Translations under genes and position numbers: made by a program
Source: Pontederia crassipes
Taxonomy: Eukaryota > Streptophyta > Magnoliopsida > Commelinales > Pontederiaceae
NCBI GenBank assembly: GCA_030549335.1
Contig: CM060191.1
Span: forward strand, 54,039,447-54,103,446
Direction of reading: 5' to 3'
Length of the DNA: 64,000 nucleotides
The notes under the pieces: model-generated
The model's database searches: none
What the model saw: only the letters and a program-made list of their open reading frames with translations
What the model was told of the DNA's origin: nothing
In this document: piece after piece, positions 10,442-22,830 of the stretch
Layout of the letters: the number at the start of each line of letters is the position of its first letter
How positions within the stretch are numbered: the first letter of the stretch is position 1

Positions 10442-13400
10442 TCACACATCAAAAGGCACACCATGCTGATGCCAGACACTGCTGCTCTGTGTCAAGTAGC
10501 CATGCAAACTTGCTTCAGCTAAATCTGATGCCACCACCTCCCTCTTTGGATCGGGCTCCATCTTTGTGAAATGGCTCAAAACTGTCTGTAGGACCTTTTT
10601 ATCACATGTGTGCTGGTTCAAGCCAGAACCCAAGTCAGACAACTCCCCAAATTGATGTGGACTTTTGGGCAACTGCAAGCTCCTTTCTGCAGGGGGCAGG
10701 TGCTGCCCCAGCATGGGGCCCTGGTGTGCATGGCTCTGAGCTAAGCTGGAGAAGCAGGGCACCTGCTCAAACCCCTCCAAGTTCATTGGGGTTTGGTCAA
10801 AGGTGATGTAGTTGTTGTCCGTGAGAGCTGGTAGGGACTTGGGGCCTGACTCATCATAGCTTGTCTCCATGCTATTGCTAGGCTTGCTGGAGATTGCTCT
10901 GCTCTTATAGAATACTCTGCAGAGGACCCAGTCTTCCTGCTTGAACATGAAGGACAAGAAGGTGTCATAGTTCACATTATGAGAATACTGATTACATCAT
11001 GCATGAAAGTTTTACTTCTAGAGCTGTACGATAAAGTTAAAGTTTGTTATCGGAAGCAGTCATTTCATAGCAGTTGAGAAAGTGATATAGCTTACAAGAA
11101 CACTAAAATACAACTGCTGACACCATGAATCTAGTAATCAATTAATTATATAAGATATTTCAGATCCTTTTGATACCCCAACAGTAATGACGAGAGCATA
11201 ACGCCAAAGTGGTGCTAACTTTTGCAAAATGGATGATTAAAGAACACCATAAAAAATGTTACATGATCTCCTCAAGATTTGGAAAGAATATATTGCTGCG
11301 AATGTAAAAGTACAAATAGGTTAATTCACCATGGGCATTCGTGCTGTCGTTAATAATTACCAATTTTTTTAATCTTCCATGTCTAAAACTGTTAGCATTA
11401 CTCCACTAACGTAATCGAACGTCTAAAAATATTAAAATTCATTCATATCTCCCAAACTCAAAGTGGAAACTATTGTCTTCCTGGTCATTTAAATTAATCC
11501 CCAAGCTCAACCCACCTTTGTTCTTGTGATTTTGTCTTTATGTTTTTTTTAAACGCGTAGGTGCACATTTCAACTGTTCTACATGCACTGGTGTAGTGGT
11601 ATAATATGCAAAAATCAAGACAATCTAACATGGAAATTTGCCATTAAGTACGTATATGATTGACCTACTGCACATCGTATCTTATTCATAAGAAGGTCAA
11701 GTCTTCATAATAACTGGGTAGCTCGTCAAGTTCATGCAACTACATCCTTGATATTTTCTCTCTATAGATATATCCTCATGACGCCAAAATATGCAAAAGA
11801 AATTTGCACAGTGAGAGATATTCTTAACTGTGGATGAAATGATCACCTTGAAGGACAAGTTGGAGGTGGTGGTGATGTTGTTGTTGTTGTTGTTAGGGTT
11901 CGCTCCCTCCATGCGGAACTCGTGCATGACCCACTCCGTCTTCTTCCCCTTGGGGGCTCTTCCTTGATAGAACACCAAGGTCTTCCTCATGCCCACCAGC
12001 ACGCCCTTCCTCGAGATGGCCCGGTCCTTCCCCGTGGCCTTCCAGTACCCCGACACCGTGGCTCGGTTCGTCCGCTGCCCCGTCGCATACTTGCGATCCC
12101 GCAGGCTGAAGAAGTACCACTCCTTGGCCCCCACGCACGCCGTCGCTGAATAACCAACCCAAAGCCAAAGGCATACAAGTTTTCACCATGCGTATATAAC
12201 TTGTGCAGTACAAAACACGCTTGACTACTGCAAGCTATGCATGCATGAACTATCCATCTTATAATGCAAGTGTTTCTTCAGATTTACTGAAACGAATAGT
12301 GTGCTGTAATTATACATGTTCTTGGACGCATGTAATTAATGCCGGGAAGCGAGAGTTAGGTACATTAATTGGATGATCTGAAATAGTGTAAAAAAGATAT
12401 GATGATGGCATAGAGCCAGGGGAAATGAAAAGAAAAGAAAAAATCTCGCTCTCTGAGCAAGTTGTGTGCTTGGTATATCGATAACGAGCTGTGAGGTGTG
12501 TCGATGCATGGCGCAGTGCAGTGGCACATCAACATCTTGGTCACTGCCCCCATGATGCATGCATGGTTTTCTTATCTCAGCGCCATGAGGTGTGTCAGCG
12601 TCAGTGGAATTCATTGTGGCTCTCCCTTGGGGTTGATTGAAGGGTTCAATTGTGTCAAGTTAGCTGGATGGGCACTACAAGACTAGTTGTGATAGTTATG
12701 GTGTCATGCATGGCTGCTCCAACACGTGTGTGGCCCAAGCAAATGCTTCCTTTTGATATATATTCCTCTATTTGTCCCCCTCCTCCCCTTGTCTTATTCG
12801 ATAAAGAGAAGGGAAAAAAATAGAATATTCCGATAATACTAAAAAAAATGAAGATGTAAAATGATGAATTATCCCTTCTTTATAAGCTAGTACTTGACAA
12901 TCTAGCTATACCTAATAATTACATATTGAATAATAACAAATATATTTTCTAGCAAAGTACTACATTTTTAAGTGGTTATGAGCGAGCTTGGAAGATGCTA
13001 ACCTTCTTTTTTTCTGTAGGTTTTCAACTTGATTATCTTTCAAAGCTATATAAATAGGGAGATAGATATTGCCATAATAGAAGATGAGGTGACCGATGAA
13101 AAGTAGGTATGTGATGATGGAACGAATAAAGAGCATGAAGAGGTTACAAAGTGGAGAGAGTTTGGCGCAGGAATTATTTCTGTTATTGGGAGGAGATGAA
13201 CGCCAAAAGAGACAAAGTATGGGGGGGTGGATGTATATATCGAGCTAAAGGTCAAGACTGTTTTGGCAAAAGGGAAAAAAATTGAAATATTCTTATGCTT
13301 TCTTATTTATCTAGAAGCTAATTATGTACTGCGGAATACCCATTTAGCTTAATTAATTCAGATTTATATGGAACTTTATGCTGTTTGGTGATACTATTAA

Positions 13401-13694
13401 TTTAGCATCGAATCAAGTGACATGCAGTTTATCAAAAGCAAACATAAATTAAGGTTAATTTAGCGGGTGCTTGTTCTTAATCCCTAGTGCTCATGTGCCT
13501 TCAGGCGCATGGATTTCACGCGAATTAGTTGCCTCCTCCATCGATTAATTAATCAGCTGCATGCAGTGTAGTAAATTACATAAAGATCTCTTCTTCGAGT
13601 TGTCTTGTTGTGTGTGTATGTGTGTTCTTCCACAAAGAAATACTTGGTGTCGTAAAAACAAATTCACAAGCTAATTATGAAAAGATCTTGAAGA

Positions 13695-13744
<50 letters not shown>

Positions 13745-14045
13745 AAAGCACTTGCACGATGAATACACATATATGTAATTACACCGGAGCGCTTGGAAAT
13801 GAAGCATGTATATATGGCTCGGTGGTGTTGGGAGATGCAGGCGGCTTACCGGGGAGCTCCCAGGGCTCGCACTTGTTGAGGTCGACGTCGACCATCATGG
13901 GGCAGCCGTAGATGGTGGCGGTGGCGCCGCCGTCGCCGGCGATGGAGACCTTCACGGAGAGGTAATCGCAGACGAGCTCGTCGTCCCTCGGGTGGAACCT
14001 GAACCCGGGAGGCAGCTTGGCCTCCACCATGCTCAAGAAGCTCAT
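10442..14045 (-). CDS. NAC transcription factor, NAC1/NAC21-22 clade, 3 exons
   Basis: Exons on the minus strand are 14045-13850, 12145-11847 and 10936-10442, with GT-AG introns of 1704 and 910 bases, giving 329 residues. The NAC domain spans about residues 7-165. It shows [19 protein letters not shown] (A), [11 protein letters not shown] (B), [20 protein letters not shown] (C), ATGKDR...[17 protein letters not shown] (D) and [11 protein letters not shown] (E), so dimer and DNA-binding parts are complete. The C-terminal half matches the NAC1 group ([26 protein letters not shown]). NAC1 in Arabidopsis is a nuclear activator acting in auxin-dependent lateral root formation; that role is inferred here. 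A second ATG (MVEAK) six codons in is an alternative start. An exon 3 start one codon earlier (Gln) is possible. A miR164 site lies in exon 3. A 5' untranslated CT run lies at 14086-14107. Confidence 0.95.
10747..10767 (-). promoter_or_regulatory. miR164 target site in NAC exon 3
   Basis: The plus strand at 10747-10762 reads TGGAGAAGCAGGGCAC, identical to positions 1-16 of plant miR164. Position 17 differs (C for G), 18-20 match and 21 differs. In the mRNA this is a 21-base site with two mismatches at the 3' end of the microRNA, encoding EQVPCFS. It is the same place and peptide as the known miR164 site in NAC1 and CUC genes. Cleavage is expected opposite microRNA positions 10-11. Confidence 0.92.
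13700..13742. repeat. (AG)n microsatellite in NAC intron 1
   Basis: About 21 uninterrupted AG repeats lie roughly 110 bases inside intron 1, downstream of the exon 1 donor. They are likely polymorphic. GA repeats near a 5' end can bind GAGA-binding (BBR/BPC) proteins, but that is inference. Confidence 0.9.
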
Positions 14046-14719
14046 GGTGCCCGGTCGTCGTCAAGGCGCACGGGACAACTGGAATGACGAGAGAGAGAGA
14101 GAGAGAGGTATCCGGAACAAGGGACGGGGAAAGGGAGGGATTAGATGGCATATTAATAAGGGACGCCACAAAGTCAATTTTTTTTTTTTCAAGGAGAGGG
14201 GAATCATCGATGGAGTTTGGTGGGATAATGCCGTGGGTTCCGGTTAATTATCCCCTCTAAGTAATTTTTAAATGCTTAATTAATGCGTGCGTGGGGCCAA
14301 AGAAGACGAGAATAATTAAACTTTGAATACATCAAAATCAATATTTAATGTAATTGTAAGTTTCGACTAGTTTATCTGCACTGCAGACAATATTAATGTA
14401 AAAGATTAAAGACGCAATTGGCCAATTCAATTGAATTAATTATGTACATTGGAAAGAATAGATTGGTAGAGTGCGGACAAATAATCCTTCCTACGTGGCT
14501 TGAGGATGGGGATCCATCGGTCACGATGCCCAAGGAGTACGATGGCTGATGTGGACGCATCCTTATGGATGAAAAGTCGGGGGCCCACGCGGGTTCGAGC
14601 TGGCTAAGGCCACAACAAATTATACAATAACCCCTCCCCTTTTTTATTTTTTTTTATTTTTTATTTTTTTATTTTTTTAACCCCCTCCCCTTAGCTAAAA
14701 TATGTCTACAATTTCTAAC

Positions 14720-14756
<37 letters not shown>

Positions 14757-15559
14757 AAAAACATGCACGTGCCCTTGGGCGTCCTTCCTTTCGGTGGTAG
14801 TGTATAATTCTCAAATATTTTGCAAGCACTTTTGTGCAAGATGCTTTGTTGTTATTTATCATCATGATGCGATTAGGCCCAAACTGTTTGCTGCCATGCG
14901 TCCTTCCTCTCGGAGTTGTCACTTGTAATACTTTGAATGAGATGATGCCCACACCCACACACACACACACACAAACATTAAGTAAAAAGATTGCTAGCAA
15001 GTGAGATGACTTGTTGTCCGCACATGACCTTGACCTGGTCCAGATTTCACTTGGAAGATGGCAACCTCGCCCTCATCACTTCCGATCGAAAGCTTAATTT
15101 ATGGCTTGGTTGTGCTGATAGATTGGATTTGGATGGCTCCTCGCTTACATTACATTACATGCGTAATCCGCACTGCGGACCAAGGCTCGAGTCGGACACG
15201 GCTCTCCTCTCTCTACCATCTGCGCAACACCAATAACAATAGCAATAGCAAAAGAAAACATGACGATGGCCAAATCCAAAACAGGCGTGTGGATGCGAAA
15301 CGCCACCTGCAAAAGTTGTAAAAGGGACGGACGGACGGGCGCTCCACGGCTCTGGTCTGGTCCTCCTCCACGCGGCTCGGCCGCTCATCCCCGCCGGTCC
15401 CTGTCATGACTGGCCAAGTGGCCAGGCCACCATTCGATTACGATGACAAGAGGAGGACCCCTGGAGTCGCGTGGCGGCTCAAGGGAGGGACGAAAGGATG
15501 AGAACACACAGTTGCAGTAACACATCATCTCGGTTCCTGAATCAGTATTAAGCATCAAA
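14046..15559. promoter_or_regulatory. Upstream region of the NAC gene
   Basis: This holds the 5' untranslated and promoter side of the minus-strand NAC gene. Visible features are a GA run (14086-14107), a (TA)n run (14720-14754) and a (CA)n run (14949-14974). No other gene is supported. Small frames here look like chance. Confidence 0.4.
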
Positions 15560-16291
15560 TCATTGGACTCCGTGTACTTCCATGACCATGATGTTGTTTG
15601 TTGTTGTTATTATTGTATATTTCATTAAAGAAAAAAAAAACAGATCTGGAAAGATGATATGAAGCTGCAGTTTCCGGCGAGGAAGGAAGACATTTTTGTT
15701 TGGAATCCAACGTCTTTCCTTTGGCTTTGCAGCCTGCGGTTCGGGTGCGCTCTCCATGACGACAAGAGCATGTCTCCGTCGTTTTCTCCCAACTCCTTGA
15801 CAGCTACGCTCCACATAATGTCCAAGAGAAAAGATATAATGTGGCCAAAATTGGAAGGTCATGTGATGCAGAAACCACCAACTCAAAACTGCCAAAGAGG
15901 AATCCCGGTGCAATGCACCGGCCAGGCGACTGTCAGTAAATCTGCTCATACCCGAGAGGCGGCACGTGGCCCTGAAGGACAGGTCAAGGCAACAAGATAT
16001 CAGACTGCAATCTCCATTCCACGAATTTGATCTCCTTCCAACTTTTGACATAATCAAGCAAAGAGTTCCAAACTTTCTTGCAACTGGTAGTCCACGCACC
16101 TGGCTCTCTTCCGCTACACACACAAAAAAAAAAAAAAACATGCAATATAAAAGAGTCAAATTGCAGAACAAAAGGCATCGGACGGAGTTATTAAAGCCTG
16201 CCTGCAAGAACTGATCATCGAATCGGGATGGTGCGATGTGCCAAACAAATTCCGACGGAAGGAATGAATTATAGCTGCGGATGTTGATCAA
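15560..16291 (-). other. Unassigned 243-codon open frame
   Basis: An uninterrupted minus-strand frame of 243 codons without recognised domains. The N-terminal half has a Phe-rich run from a poly-T tract, and the composition is not protein-like throughout. A sub-frame in another phase contains KKVWNSLLDYVKSW and a donor-like site (CAG|GTGCGTGG) lies near 16104, so the region may be a transcribed 3' part of the locus at 16.4-21.2 kb. Coding status is doubtful. Confidence 0.15.
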
Positions 16292-18089
16292 TTATTTTGC
16301 CATCATATATATTATTATGCCATATAAAAGTAAAAGGACATAACACTGGGCATAAAATAAACGATTGGGAATTAAATCAGAACTGCAAACTCCCCAACGG
16401 ACAAGACAGCATGTGATTTGCAGTTGGCGTTCTTCTCTCATTTGGTATTCTGCGATTGATTTAGTACGTACCTGCGAAGAAGAGTCAACGTGGTTAGGTA
16501 ACTAGACGTTTAAAATCTTAATGTAGAAAAGTTCAAAACACTTTTCATTCCAACAGAGCTAGCGATCAAATATTGAAACAATCTTAATTCTCAGATGCTA
16601 AACCGAAAAGTCCGTAAGAAAATATTTGTATGAATTAATAAAGTAGGATCCAGTTCTATAAATAGAGAATTCCAATATCGATCATGAATCATCATACTCT
16701 TGAACATAATAAATTTTTACATTAATCGATCTGAAAAGTTTGAGTTCAGAGTAATTACACCAGGAATTGCAAGTTTCATCATCTGGGGATCGTCTGAGAT
16801 TAGTCGGTGGAAGTACTAGTGCTTATAGACTTACAGATAAGCATAAGGATAAAAGAGATTCGGCATGATTATACAACTACGAAAAGTTCCTCTTTGACTT
16901 TCTAAAATGTACATATACAACTAATTGCCATCCAGGTCACCCATTGACAGTCAACATCAGGTTACTATTAACATCAAAGTGACTGTTCTCAAAGTGGTTT
17001 ATGCGAGTGGACCATTGACTTTACAATGATGATCGGATAAGCAAACTTAGGGGATATTTATGTGACATAAGGAAGATAGAACGAGCCAGCTCAGAGGATA
17101 AATATACATCTCACAGTAGTTCACCTAATTCCAGAGGAAATACTGCGATAAAAAACAAGAAATCTTGAACAAAAATTGGCTAAAATTTTGAATATTCGTT
17201 TAAATATTAAATGCTCAGTAAGTGGTTGCATGTAAAACACACAATTGTGATCTTTCAGGACCCTCGAATTCAGGAAAGCACCAGAAATATAAGTGTGCAA
17301 AAAAATCCAGCAATCTTACATGTATATATTATATGATAAGTACTTGCAGATTTTCGTTCAGATGTACAACTGTGGGATCATCGTGCAACTTGAGAGACTG
17401 AAGTGGTTTATTTCCTTTCAAGTCTCAGATTTGCAATGCATTTTGAACGCATATCTGAACCACAAGGCCATGCAATGAAGAAGGAAATTTCTAAGTGAGC
17501 TTGCCAGTTCAATGATCTCATATTATTTACGACCTTCTAACACAATTACTTATTTAGATCCTTAATTAAGCAGCATCTTGATTGAGATCCTTAATTAAGC
17601 CTTCAGAGATTTTAAGTCCACAGTAACATCCCAACAGGCACTTCAGAAGCGAACTTCTAAAATATGATTGAATATTTCTCTAGGGAGAACTAATTTTAAA
17701 ACTCAAGTCCAACGCACCATGTGCTTTTCATTCTTTTGCTATTTCAACTTACTTATTATGTTTTTTTTTCCACATAACTGAATAGGGAAGATGCATCTAT
17801 TAAATCCTTGGAGGATAAGAAAAAAGGTCAACACAAAATTTTAAGAAATAATCAGCAACTTACCAAGACACCACTTTAAGGTTCAATATTAACTTGGAAG
17901 CTTCAAATACTATTAGAACTATGACATGAGTAGCTAATTAAATTGTTTACACTGGCAGTAGCAATAAACATTTAACCTAAATAATCTCTTCTCAGTTAAC
18001 TATTACAAAGATCCATGAAAGAGTCAAATCACCACACAACATAATTCATCGGTGCTGCTAAGGTGTGTGATAATAAAAAAAATTGATTT

Positions 18090-18300
18090 AATGTTTGTGC
18101 TACTCAACTCCGCCTATATTTTATAGCCGGTTTCAAGCCCGGATAAAGGAGGAGGGTTGTGTTAGGCCCCGACAGCCAACATAAAATCCTGTCGAATCTT
18201 ATGAACATGGATCAAGGAATGAATGACGTCGTATGATTCATGTAGCCGACCCCACCTAGTGGGATAAGGCTTTGTTGTTGTTGTAATGTTTGTGCTACTC
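18090..18300 (+). mobile_element. SINE copy 1 with 16-bp target duplication
   Basis: The body, about 18106-18284, contains AGCCGGTTTCAAGCCCGG (box B-like), a conserved core, and the end CCCACCTAGTGGGATAAGGC followed by TTTGTTGTTGTTGT. It is flanked by the perfect direct repeat AATGTTTGTGCTACTC at 18090-18105 and 18285-18300. The TTG-repeat tail resembles the Au-SINE 3' end, but the full body is not a clear Au match, so family is left open. Confidence 0.88.
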
Positions 18301-18839
18301 ATTTTAAGAGGCATCATTCCCAGATTCACGATGGATGATGGATTCACCAATCGGTCATTCTTTTTATTCACCGTCCATAAAAATCCGATAGGGATTAATA
18401 GATGCTATCCTTAAAAGAGGTGAATAAAAAGATTGATCAATATTCTACAAAGATTGATCACACATGGATGCATCTGATGAAAGAAAAAGAGTGAATGCAA
18501 ACAGAAAACAGAAGGCAGAGTTTGTTCTATGGTCGTTATGTTATTCCCTATTAAGCGATAATGTCAATGTACATTGAATGTGGAAATCACAAGGCATACA
18601 TAGATCAATAGCATCAAAATAACATTATGTCGATCACCTTCAAGCTGTGTAATCTAAGACCATAACATAAGTATTATATGATGTGAACCTATTGCCATTC
18701 CGTACAATAATATTCATTCCATTCTATTAAACAAGGATAAAACTGTCCATTAATAAAATGAAATTGCAATAGTATCTTTTGGAGTGACAATAGAGGCTTC
18801 CTTTTTTTTAGTTCTAAAGAAAGGACAAGTAATCATAAG

Positions 18840-19028
18840 ACTATAATTCTATTATTTTTTTCCGAGCTATTATTGCCACATTTCTTGATGATAGAGAAGG
18901 ATAAAAAAAGGAAACAACTGTCCTTCTGACTTGTCTTGTTCCAGGAGGAACAAACTATCAAGTAAGATGTAAGTTTCGACAACTGATCCTAGAGCAGCAT
19001 GAAGAAACCAAACAAGACCAATTAGTTC
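18840..19028 (-). pseudogene. C-terminal exon resembling METTL25/RRNAD1-like protein, frameshifted
   Basis: After a good acceptor (TTCTTCTTACAG) the minus strand reads ELIGLVWFLHAALGS and VETYILLDSLFLLEQ. One base lost around the CCTTTTTTT run near 18905 moves the continuation, YPSLSSRNVAIIARK, into the next frame. The pair of motifs (E-x-x-ILLD-x-L-x-L-x-EQ, then a P-x-LS-x-RN block) is what I recall at the end of METTL25/RRNAD1-type methyltransferase-like proteins. The methyltransferase core was not found in this window, so the locus is probably broken or has very diverged exons. The assignment rests on memory of the family and is tentative. Confidence 0.42.
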
Positions 19029-20154
19029 CTGTAAGAAGAAGAAAATGTATTGAAAATCAGTAACTACATTAGTCAAACATAACACGATGTTTTTCGTACA
19101 GTCAGCACAGCTCAAACTTGCAAATCAATCAGCAAAGTACGAGGCAGAAGAGAGTTTGTGCCAGAAATTTTACACAGCATAGAACCAAGATTATGATGGG
19201 AATCCAAACAAAAAGTTCCTTTAAGTTAGTCTACTCTTAAACCCTAATATTCCATACAGGAATTAACTAATCCACAAAAAATAATAATAGATTTTTATTC
19301 ATCAAAACATGTATTCCAAGAAAACAAGATAAGATTATTTATATGGGTTTTAAATACCTATGCCAGATAACTAGGAAATCAAATAAAAGGAAATCAACTT
19401 TAAGGAAAAATAACTAAGGCATAAACTAAAGGGCTCATGCTAAAGGCCCATAACTAGATATCGATAACTTTAGGGCACAAGGCCTCTTCGTCCTACATCA
19501 ACACTTCATGAAACAATAATCTGATACATGATAACAAAAATCACTACATTGTCCCAACAAAAAACAACACTTCATGAAACAATAAACAATTGAACCATCG
19601 CATTTATATACTTCTTGTAGAAAGTTTCGAAAAAATAAAGCTCAATCATGCAATTCAGAATAGAATGTTCATTAAATTATGATGCATCCCATGCAGCTAA
19701 GCTTTATATCAGATTAAAAGCCTTCTAAAAAAATATTAAACTGAAAGAACGAGAAAATTTGTAGTATAGCACAAGGCTTTCCTCCCATATTTCGTGAAGA
19801 TCAGTATCTTCTGTAATACTGTAGTCAAGACGACCCAGTCCAGAATTCGAAATTTCTAAAAAAAATGAATTTTTTGGATTTTTTTTTAACAAGAGCCTCT
19901 TGGTGTAACAAACAATAACTAACATTGAGTATTCATGCTCATCCAAAATGACATATAGTAAATTCTACATTGGTCAATTGACATATAGTAAGAGTGCATC
20001 ATGAAATTATCAGATTTGGTCCCAAGAGAATATATTGTATGTAGATACATACTATTCTAGGACTCATGCAAGAATAACAAAGAATTTTGAAACCTTTAGG
20101 AGCATAATTGCAGCATCCAGTCACTTACTGATGCACAACTATAGATAATATGTT

Positions 20155-20250
20155 GCTCCTTGGAAGCACATGAACCATTAATTGCCCTTCGTTCTGTCTG
20201 AGTTGAGTTGCTAAACTTCTCTTAAATTTTTAATGGCTAAGAGCTTCGCC
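20155..20250 (-). other. Exon-like open segment in the METTL25-like locus
   Basis: The minus strand has an open run encoding KFSNSTQTERRAINGSC then ASKEQHIIYSCAS, ending at a strong donor (CA|GTAAGTG near 20131). No clear acceptor with a pyrimidine tract precedes it. It may be an exon of the same locus as 18840-19028 or chance. Confidence 0.25.
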
Positions 20251-20420
20251 TTGTAGATCAATTGATAAGTTTGATTCTAAGATACCAGGAAAGTATTTAG
20301 AAAGAACCTGCAGCAGCATAAAGTGAACATGAAAAGGAACATAGGAAACTATCGTAACTTGGGGGGAAACACCAATTGGTCTCTAAATTATGCACCAAGA
20401 CATTCTGATATTTTTTTCAA

Positions 20421-20611
20421 TTGTAGATAATGATTTTATAGCCGGTCCCAAGCCCGGATAAAGGAGGAGAGTTGTATTAGGCCCCGACAGCCAGCATAAA
20501 ATCCTGTCGAATCTTATGAACATGGATCAACGAAGGCGTCGTATGATCCATGTAGCCGACCCCACCTAGTGGGATAAGGCTGTTGTTGTTGTTGTTGTAG
20601 ATAATGATTTT
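20421..20611 (+). mobile_element. SINE copy 2 with 17-bp target duplication
   Basis: The body, about 20438-20594, is closely similar to the copy at 18106-18284 and lies in the same orientation. It ends CCCACCTAGTGGGATAAGGC plus GTTGTTGTTG. The flanking perfect repeat TTGTAGATAATGATTTT is at 20421-20437 and 20595-20611, though its first bases overlap the TTG tail. The body starts about 18 bases further in than copy 1, as expected for variable 5' truncation. Confidence 0.88.
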
Positions 20612-20859
20612 CTTTTGGAAAAAAGGCCTTCATTCATAAGATAATGTAAATTGTCTGTATTGTCTTTAGAATTCTATGAAAGACAAATGCATAATGATCA
20701 AGTATAAGAAATTGCCACAAAAAGAAACAGAACAAGATCACAACTATATGTCATCACGTTTGGCATCAAAGATTGCTTTAGTACTTTCACTGACAAATAA
20801 CTTACTGTGAGATATTTAAGAACAAAAGTCAATGAAGGGATGGCAAAAAACTCATATAA

Positions 20860-21137
20860 ATGATAAAGATATTTTTAGAACTATGAACGTATTAAACTAG
20901 ACACATCATGCAGATGATAAAGATCTTTTTAGAACTATGAATGTAATAAACTAGATATATCATGCAAGGGTTCAGGGGGGAAATAATACCTTTAGAACTT
21001 TTATTTTTGAAAAAAATACCTTTAGAACTATGAAGGTATCAAACTAGACACATCAGGAAAATGATAAAGATCTTTTTTGAACTATGAATGCATTAAAGTG
21101 GATATATCATGCAAGGGTTCAGGTGGGAAATAATACC
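20860..21137. repeat. Tandem copies of an about 54-bp unit
   Basis: Three to four diverged copies share ATGATAAAGATCTTTTTAGA followed by ACTATGAA and ATATATCATGCA. Two copies also share the longer tail AAGGGTTCAGG(G/T)GGGAAATA. The array ends where the candidate exon at 21137-21219 begins. Confidence 0.7.
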
Positions 21138-21219
21138 AGTTGGAACGCAGCACAGAAGGCATGACATCAAAATTTTAGAAAGCAGCATCCTCCGTAAGAC
21201 TTGTCCAACATTCTGCACT
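21137..21219 (-). other. Candidate small exon
   Basis: Bounded by CATTTTCAG| and |GTATTA on the minus strand, with one open frame reading VQNVGQVLRRMLLSKIL. It could belong to the METTL25-like locus. There is no independent support. Confidence 0.25.
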
Positions 21220-22359
21220 CTGAAAATGAAAAGAAAAAGAGATTACACAAGAAGAAAATCCAAGATGTGCCAAAGCTCATAAAATACATGTCAGGAAAAT
21301 GTTAAAGTCAAGCATATACATAGAAACTACAGTACTATTAATCAAACTTAATTTTATGCCAGTATTTCATTATATGATTAGAAAATTGCAGTTCTTTTGC
21401 CATCATCACCACAGAATTTTACTAAGATAAATTGAAAAACCGCAGTTAATAGAGTAAAAGCAACACAAGAAAGAATACATATAAGTATATATGAGGTACA
21501 TTAGGGTGCATACACACATTTGTATGTGCACTCTGCGATCCCGTGATATCAGCTGACGGATTGTGAGATGTTTGGTTGGACGGCTGATCTGATGGAGCTA
21601 TGGTGGTTCAGCCGGTTCAATGGGGTTCAGCTTCCTTCAGCCAGTTCAGTTAGGGCAGATAAATCTTTCGTTCACTTTCCTCACATCCCACCATCTTGCA
21701 GCTGCAAATCCCTGCGGAACGCGAGCGCGATGAGTGCTCCATTGGCTCTGCTGGCAACGTGAGCATAGAACTGCGGATGCAGCATCCTCCAATTCCTCCA
21801 TCCGATCATGTCACATCTCCCCATCGTGATTCCTCCACCACAATCTGCTGCAAGCACGATCAAGCAATCGATCCCACCTATGTTCTCTCTTATGCTTCCA
21901 GTTCTCTGCTGCAAGTCTGCTCTCTTTTTCTTTTTGCACAACAGAGCTTATAAAATTCTATTTATGTTCCTTTCTTCGATCAATCAAGTGTTTCTTTCTT
22001 TAGAACATCTGCAATTATATATCGTGTTTTTTTTAAAAAAATCACCAAATACACTTCAACTTTGACTTTTTCCAGCATTACCCTCGAACTTTACTTTGTA
22101 ATAAGACTGATCTTCATCTTTTAACTTGTTTCACCAAACGTACTTTTCACCGGTTATAGGCCGTTTCCTAATCGCATTGCTGATGTGGCGCCCACACGGC
22201 TATGTTCTCTCTCCTCCACGCAAGCATTTGCCAACATGGCAACATTAAAATAATAAACCCTTTCTCAGCACTGGCGCAGGAAGGGGGGGCCTCGCCGACA
22301 TCCTCGCGCGAACATCACATGTCGTGATTGTCGACGCTCGACCGTGCACTCCTATCTCC

Positions 22360-22830
22360 TATCTCGTTTAAATGAATATTCGATATGATTCATCTTTCGA
22401 TATTTGAGATATGATTGTTAATGTGAATCATTCATCAGCATCTGCCTGTGTCATGCATTTGCATGCATGATGGTTGGAACTAAATGTTACATCGTTGATC
22501 ACGATGAAAGTCACTTCTAGAGTTCAATCCATCATTTTGTTCCACAAAAATGGAATGACATACGAACCTAAATGTTACATCGTGAGAAATTATGGTGGGA
22601 GGCACTACTAAAATCCGTATGGGCCACCACTAAGGATCATCATAAATTGTGTAGTTATTTAATGATATTTTTATTCTCATGTTATAAAAAACCATCTCAT
22701 ATTTTCGCAAACTTTCTCAATTTTATTTGATCGTTTATAATGAGTCACGAACTCTAAATTAAACCACGGTTTAAATTGAGGTCGTAACAATTGGGCTCGT
22801 AGCAACTTTTCATTTTTGGCCAGCACTGCA
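22360..22830 (+). repeat. Dispersed repeat, copy 1 (LTR-like)
   Basis: This segment shares many blocks with 31740-32710, for example ACATCG(T)TGATCACGATGAAAG, CACTTCTAGAGTTCAATCCAT and GAGTCACGAACTCT. The phrases are of the kind seen in plant gypsy LTRs. Boundaries are not fixed. Confidence 0.55.

Noticed and set aside
11893..12213. Minus-strand 106-codon frame and plus-strand frames over the NAC second exon
   Set aside because: Out-of-phase shadows of the NAC coding exon.
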